Under the pieces are notes generated by a model. The model searched no databases. It saw nothing but the letters and a program-made list of their open reading frames with translations, and was not told the origin of the DNA. A stretch of DNA of 64,000 nt from Lepidodermella squamata (Eukaryota; Gastrotricha): assembly GCA_047495785.1 (NCBI GenBank), contig JBLDXI010000032.1, positions 1,922,001 through 1,986,000 of the forward strand, given 5' to 3'. Positions 59,901-64,000 of this stretch are shown here, in pieces (the first letter of the stretch is position 1; the number at the start of each line of letters is the position of its first letter). Made by a program: the position numbers and the translations under genes.

Positions 59901-62794
59901 GTAGCCATACCGGTAAAGGAATCGCAGAACTTCGCGAGCATATTCGCCAGGTGGCGTTGAAACAAAAGCACATGGGCGAAGCTATTCCGCAGGGTTGGCT
60001 CACTTTCGAGACGAATTTGACGTCAAAAAATGGAAAACGGAAAAACAAAAAAGAAGACCTGACCGACTCGTCCATCCTAATGTTGGATGAGGTGATTGAA
60101 ATAGCAGATTCTGTCGGAATTTATGAGGAGGACGAATTAGACCAGGCCTTGCAATTCTTCACAGATTTAGGGTCTATCCAGTATTTCAAGTCGGATTTTT
60201 TACGCGACCGTGTCATCATCAACCCGCAATGGATCGTTGACGTTTTAGCTTGTTTGGTTTCGATCAACGATAGTCCGATAGTTGATGGGAAAATGTTCCA
60301 TAAAGACCTGGCAAAATTATGGGAAAAATACCCGATTTCGCTTCATCCATGGCTCCTGAAGTTAACTGAGGCGTTCGATCTGACTTACCCTCTGAAAAAC
60401 GAGCCAGCGTCCATCGTTGCGTGTATGTTGCCAGAAAACGCGCCACCCGACTTAGCGTGGCCTGATTTGGAGGAAAACCCTGATTGGCGTCAAGCTGAGC
60501 TAATTTTATCTTTCAAATATCTACCGACTGGACTATTCAACCGTGCCCAGGTACGCATTTGCCAGCTTTCGGACGCTAAAATGTGGCGAAAGGGTAGTAT
60601 GCTGGTCAAAAACAAGCATAGCGCTTTAATTTCGCAACCAAACGCTTCGACTGTCCACGTGAAGGTCATTGGGCCGCGGCCGGATAACATCTCATTTTTG
60701 ATACTCGAAATTTTCGATAATTTGATAAACGAATCGTTCAACGGCCTACATTGCGAGTACAAGTTCGCATGTCCTGAGTGCATTAATGCAAGGGCGAGCC
60801 ATGTTTCGATGTTTGAAAGGTCGAGAATAAGACGCGCGGCTGAGCTTCACATTCCAACTATGCAATGCTTTCACTATTTCCATCAAATCCCGACCAGAGA
60901 ATTGAGGCAGATGCTACCAGCTGAAAATGTCGGCGATTTCGACTATCAGCTGAGTCGAACTGTTCAACAGTTGTCAGGGATAAAGAATTCAGTCGCGAAT
61001 GATGTTTTAATCATCGGTACATTTGCCGATAACACCGAAAATTCGCATGAATTTGTTGGAATCGACGAAATAGCGAAAAATCTTTGTGAAAATTTGCCGG
61101 ATTTGAAAATCAACTCAATTAATAACCCGGATTCGATGCAATTCGAGCAAATCAGTTTGTTGATTCGTTCATCGCGGGTTGTCGTTTGTTGCCTTTCTCC
61201 TAATTTTCTCCTCAGTGAACATTGCCAGGCAGCTCTTTTGAGTGCAAGAGAAACTCTGAGGAAGCCTCTGGTCATCGTTTTAATCCGAGATTTGGACATT
61301 CAAGCCAGCGATGCGTTAGCTTTCACCATCGGCGATCAGGTCTACGTTAAAGCCATTAATAGAGGCAGATATAAGCCGTTAGATGTGGCTGAAACGGTCG
61401 AAATGCGGCTGAGGGAGTCGGAGCGGGTGACCTCGGCCGGTCGAGCCCGTCATCCGCCTATTTTCATCTCCTATTGCTGGCTTAATAGCAAAGACGCAAT
61501 TGAACGAGGCTCGAAAGCGAAAGAAGGATCAGTTGGCGTGACAGACCCTAGGTACCTGAAACGTTATCTAGTCGAAAAGGGCTATGAATGCTGGATTGAT
61601 ATCGAACAGGTCGGTCGAAACGGGTTGTTTGAGGACATTGCGGTCGGCCTACGTCACGCTCGTTGCGTGATTGTTTGCGTCTCTGACGAGTATGTCGAGT
61701 CGAAAAATTGCTTACGTGAGTTCCGTTTTGCAACCTCGGCGTGTACTGTCCCGATTATTCTATGCATTGTTGGCACTGGAATTGCCTGGAAGCAGTCCGA
61801 GGTTAACCTGGTTTTACCTCCCACGGCCCCTGTCATAAATTTTCAGGTTGATTCACCTGCTAATTACGATAAGCTGGTTTCAGCTGTCGGGCAGATTCTG
61901 GGCAAAAAGGTGGATGAGGCTAAACAACCAGCTGATTTAGCAAGTCTAGGCCGAAATAAAACGATGGAGGAGATTAAAATGTCCCATGCGGACCAGGCTA
62001 TTTCAAGCCAAGAAACCTTCACGGATGTTTACCGTGAAATTCGTGAGCTTGAACAGCGGCGATTTCTGCGTCAAATCGCCTCGTTTTCCGAACAAACAAC
62101 GTGCCCTCGGCTAGTTGTAATTGATGTCGACGAAAACAGCCCGCCTAATACCGAAAGTGATTCGACATCCGAGTCTAAAATTTTACGTTTCAGTAAACTT
62201 TCGTGGTGTTTGAAGTTTCTGTGTGAAAACGAGGATGGTTGGCATTATACCGATAATTCGTTGCCTATCGACTCTGATAAGGTGGATGATTTGATTTCGA
62301 GGAGTGCGCCGTATTTAGGCCGAGTTTTTTCGCTAATGAAACACTCCGATAACCCTCCGCGGCTCATGTCAGCCAAAGACCCGGCATTGAGTGAGGTATA
62401 CGAAACCGCCCTGCAAGAAATCGAGAAAATGATCAAGTTCGAGGAAAGTTTTGAGGCAGATTATCATTACTTAGTTCAATTCGCTATTGAACTCGATAGT
62501 GAAACTTCTTTTGGCGGCTTGCGGCTTTGTCAGTTAGCTGTTGGAAAAGAACTTTGGCTTTGCAGCGAGCATTCAGAAGCGATTAAATCGAAGCTGAAAG
62601 GAGTTTCGAGTGATTTCAAGGGCCGGGATAAGAAAATGGACGCGATGACCGGCATCGGCATAGGCGACAACTTCACTGTGAAACATCAGCCGATCAAAGT
62701 AGATGCGCCCGGTAGACCGTTTTCTTCAATGTCGACCAGTGGCAGAGCGCATTCAGCTAAAGCAAAAACTAGTCGAGCATGCAGTCTACAATAG
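53959..62794 (+). CDS. R5: LRR-Roc-COR-double-TIR protein with C-terminal CaaX
   Basis: Exons: 53959-54073, 54127-54321, 54373-54446, 54505-54696, 54747-54942 and 54990-62794 (2858 codons plus stop). Exons 1, 3, 4 and 5 equal those of R3 and R4 in length (115, 74, 192, 196 nt). Exon 2 is 195 nt and carries a VIASIIAKENAEKEAEAFAR expansion. Residues: AMN1-like repeats ~130-250; LRRs ~1430-1735; P-loop GLGGAGKT ~1752; DFAGQ; THAD; COR INPQW; CPEC (the following residue is Ile, Val in R3); TIR-like ~2262-2385 with HCQAAL; TIR ~2412-2548 with FISYCW and NCLREF (Glu ~2501); C-terminal module with FLCENEDGWH; final CSLQ. A charged patch around nt 57481-57680 differs strongly from R3 and R4. It is the only R3-R5 copy followed by an apparently intact nephrocystin-3-like gene. 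Confidence 0.92.
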
Positions 62795-63258
62795 CCTCTA
62801 TGCACACACTCGTGTTTTATTTCGAAAACATATTGTAGATAGATCTTAACTGCTTGAGAACTAAAAATAGCTATTTTATTATAATTAATTATGATTTGAT
62901 GAGAGGTGCATGTAAGATACTGTGCTACTTGTTATTGTACAAGTGGTAGTGCAAAATTTGGCACGAGTCCTTAACTACAGATAACACGATGTCATTTAAA
63001 GATTTGCTAAAATTGTGCTGTGATATTTTTGTTGAAATTTGATGCTGTGATATCTGAATACAAATAAATGATGATTACTTTTCGAGTAGTTCTTATAAGA
63101 AAGCAATGTGATTCATCGTTAACTCGTTTTACTAATATTTTCTGTTTTTTATTTATTTTCGTTGTTTCTGTTATAGGTTTTGTAAATTTGATCTCCGCTG
63201 TGAACATTTTTATATTTTGTTATATAGATTTTATTTTATTTCCATTTTTCTGTTCTCT
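62795..63258 (+). other. R5 3' flank and spacer to the nephrocystin-3-like gene
   Basis: The first ~200 bp have no counterpart behind R3 or R4. From about 63003 the sequence rejoins the conserved spacer (GATGCTGTGATATCTGAA, then AATAAA at 63063-63068). The probable poly(A) signal of R5 is thus 268 bp from the stop. No gene. Confidence 0.5.
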
Positions 63259-63260
63259 AG
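63259..63260 (+). promoter_or_regulatory. 3' splice-site AG upstream of the nephrocystin-3-like start
   Basis: TTTTTCTGTTCTCTAG is a strong pyrimidine tract plus AG, 27 nt before ATG 63288. It is conserved before the relics behind R3 (29280-29281) and R4. Confidence 0.5.
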
Positions 63261-63287
63261 TTTTTTAATTAAAAGCGTAACTCTCGG

Positions 63288-63951
63288 ATGGGTTGCGGCT
63301 CTAGTAGTCAGTTGGTGGTGACAAGCGCAGCACCAGGTGTCGCTGTCCGCCAGCTGCGAAGCGTTGAAGACCTAACTTTCACTGATATTGAAACAGCCTG
63401 GGTCGTCGCTAATCAAACCGCGTCGAATAAGCCGATAAGCCCGCCTGTGATTAAACGAGCCGGTTGGCGTACAATCCGCATATTCGTGTCTTCCACATTC
63501 AAAGATTTCGACTCGGAACGCGAGATTCTTGTCAAGAAGGTCTTCCCTGATTTGAGGGTTTGGTGCCAATCGAGACGCCTTCATCTTATCGAATGTGATT
63601 TGCGCTGGGTTTGCAATTTCATATTTTCTTGAATTTTCGAATTTTGTAAAAAATTTGTAGGGAGTTCCCATCGATGCAACTACCGAAACTACCCTTCGAA
63701 CTTGTTTGGGAGAAATCGATCGTTGTTACTCGGAAAACGTCATGCCTTTTTTCGTGAATATGACCTCAGAAAGGATAGGCTGGGTCCCACTAGGTATATA
63801 TTTTTCTACAGTAAAATTGCATGATTAATGTTTCCATTTAAAGGAGAGGACATTCCCGAAGCAGTAAAGTCAGAATATAAATGGGTCGATGGTCTTTCAG
63901 TTACCGAAATGGAAATAATGCATGGTGCTTATAGACCAGACAATCCAAATG
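63288..63951 (+). CDS. Nephrocystin-3-like DUF4062-NACHT protein, 5' part (continues outside window)
   Basis: Exons 63288-63608, 63661-63793 and 63844-63951, ending at a GTATGC donor; the rest is beyond the window. Introns are 50-52 bp. The protein starts MGCGSSSQ: Gly2 with Ser at 5 and 6 fits N-myristoylation and Cys3 fits palmitoylation; human NPHP3 is also N-myristoylated. From ~64 comes DUF4062 (RIFVSSTFKDFDSEREI, HLIECDLRWGVP across the exon 1-2 junction, then LRTCLGEIDRCYSENVMPFF and ERIGWVP). Exon 3 encodes EYKWVDGLSVTEMEIMHGAY, also typical of nephrocystin-3 before the NACHT domain. It follows R5 by 493 bp. The 3' part expected is NACHT plus TPRs as in the gene at 2-2080. Inferred site of action: membrane or cilium. 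Confidence 0.88.
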
Positions 63952-64000
63952 GTATGCGAATTTTTGTTTTAAAAAATCCATTTTAACGTTTTTAATAATA

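Overview
The window is nuclear DNA of a eukaryote. The genes have short GT-AG introns (mostly 46-75 bp), AATAAA signals, very long central exons (up to 7.8 kb) and AT-rich spacers full of DNA-transposon relics. Roco GTPases with TIR domains next to nephrocystin-3-like NACHT/TPR genes suggest a ciliated invertebrate animal, possibly early-branching. The species cannot be named from sequence alone.

Layout, nearly all on the + strand: 2-2080, the 3' part of a nephrocystin-3-like NACHT-TPR gene. 3761-62794, five head-to-tail paralogues of a giant Roco gene, called R1 to R5 here: R1 3761-11557, R2 11741-19972, R3 20204-29028, R4 35954-45433 (frameshifted) and R5 53959-62794. Each has about 2540-2860 codons. 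Domain order is: charged N-terminus, AMN1-like cysteine/leucine-rich repeats, a long uncharacterised region, LRRs, Roc GTPase, COR, a Cys/His element, a degenerate TIR, a second TIR that keeps the key glutamate, an unknown C-terminal module, and a terminal CaaX-type tetrapeptide. 63288-end, the 5' part of a second nephrocystin-3-like gene that begins Met-Gly-Cys (predicted N-myristoylation). Relics of the same gene's 5' end lie at the matching distance behind R3 (29316) and R4 (46549). The amplified unit in the 3' half is therefore a Roco-TIR gene plus a nephrocystin-3-like gene.

R1-R2-R3 are packed with gaps of only 183 and 231 bp. The R3-R4 gap (29.5-35.9 kb) holds a near-perfect inverted repeat with 1.26-kb arms, a 60-bp shard of another Roco gene and other debris. 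The R4-R5 gap (45.4-53.9 kb) is a graveyard of mobile elements. It holds a Harbinger-like MITE (TTA duplication), two large elements with 8-bp duplications and subterminal motif arrays, two abutting piggyBac-like MITEs sharing one TTAA, and a LINE reverse-transcriptase relic. A further MITE sits in R4 intron 5.

Working hypothesis (inference): the locus encodes a co-duplicating pair of lipid-anchored signalling proteins. One is a C-terminally prenylated GTPase-TIR receptor and the other an N-myristoylated NACHT-TPR protein. Local hypervariable patches and gene-conversion-like mosaicism are what one would expect of an immune or recognition gene cluster.
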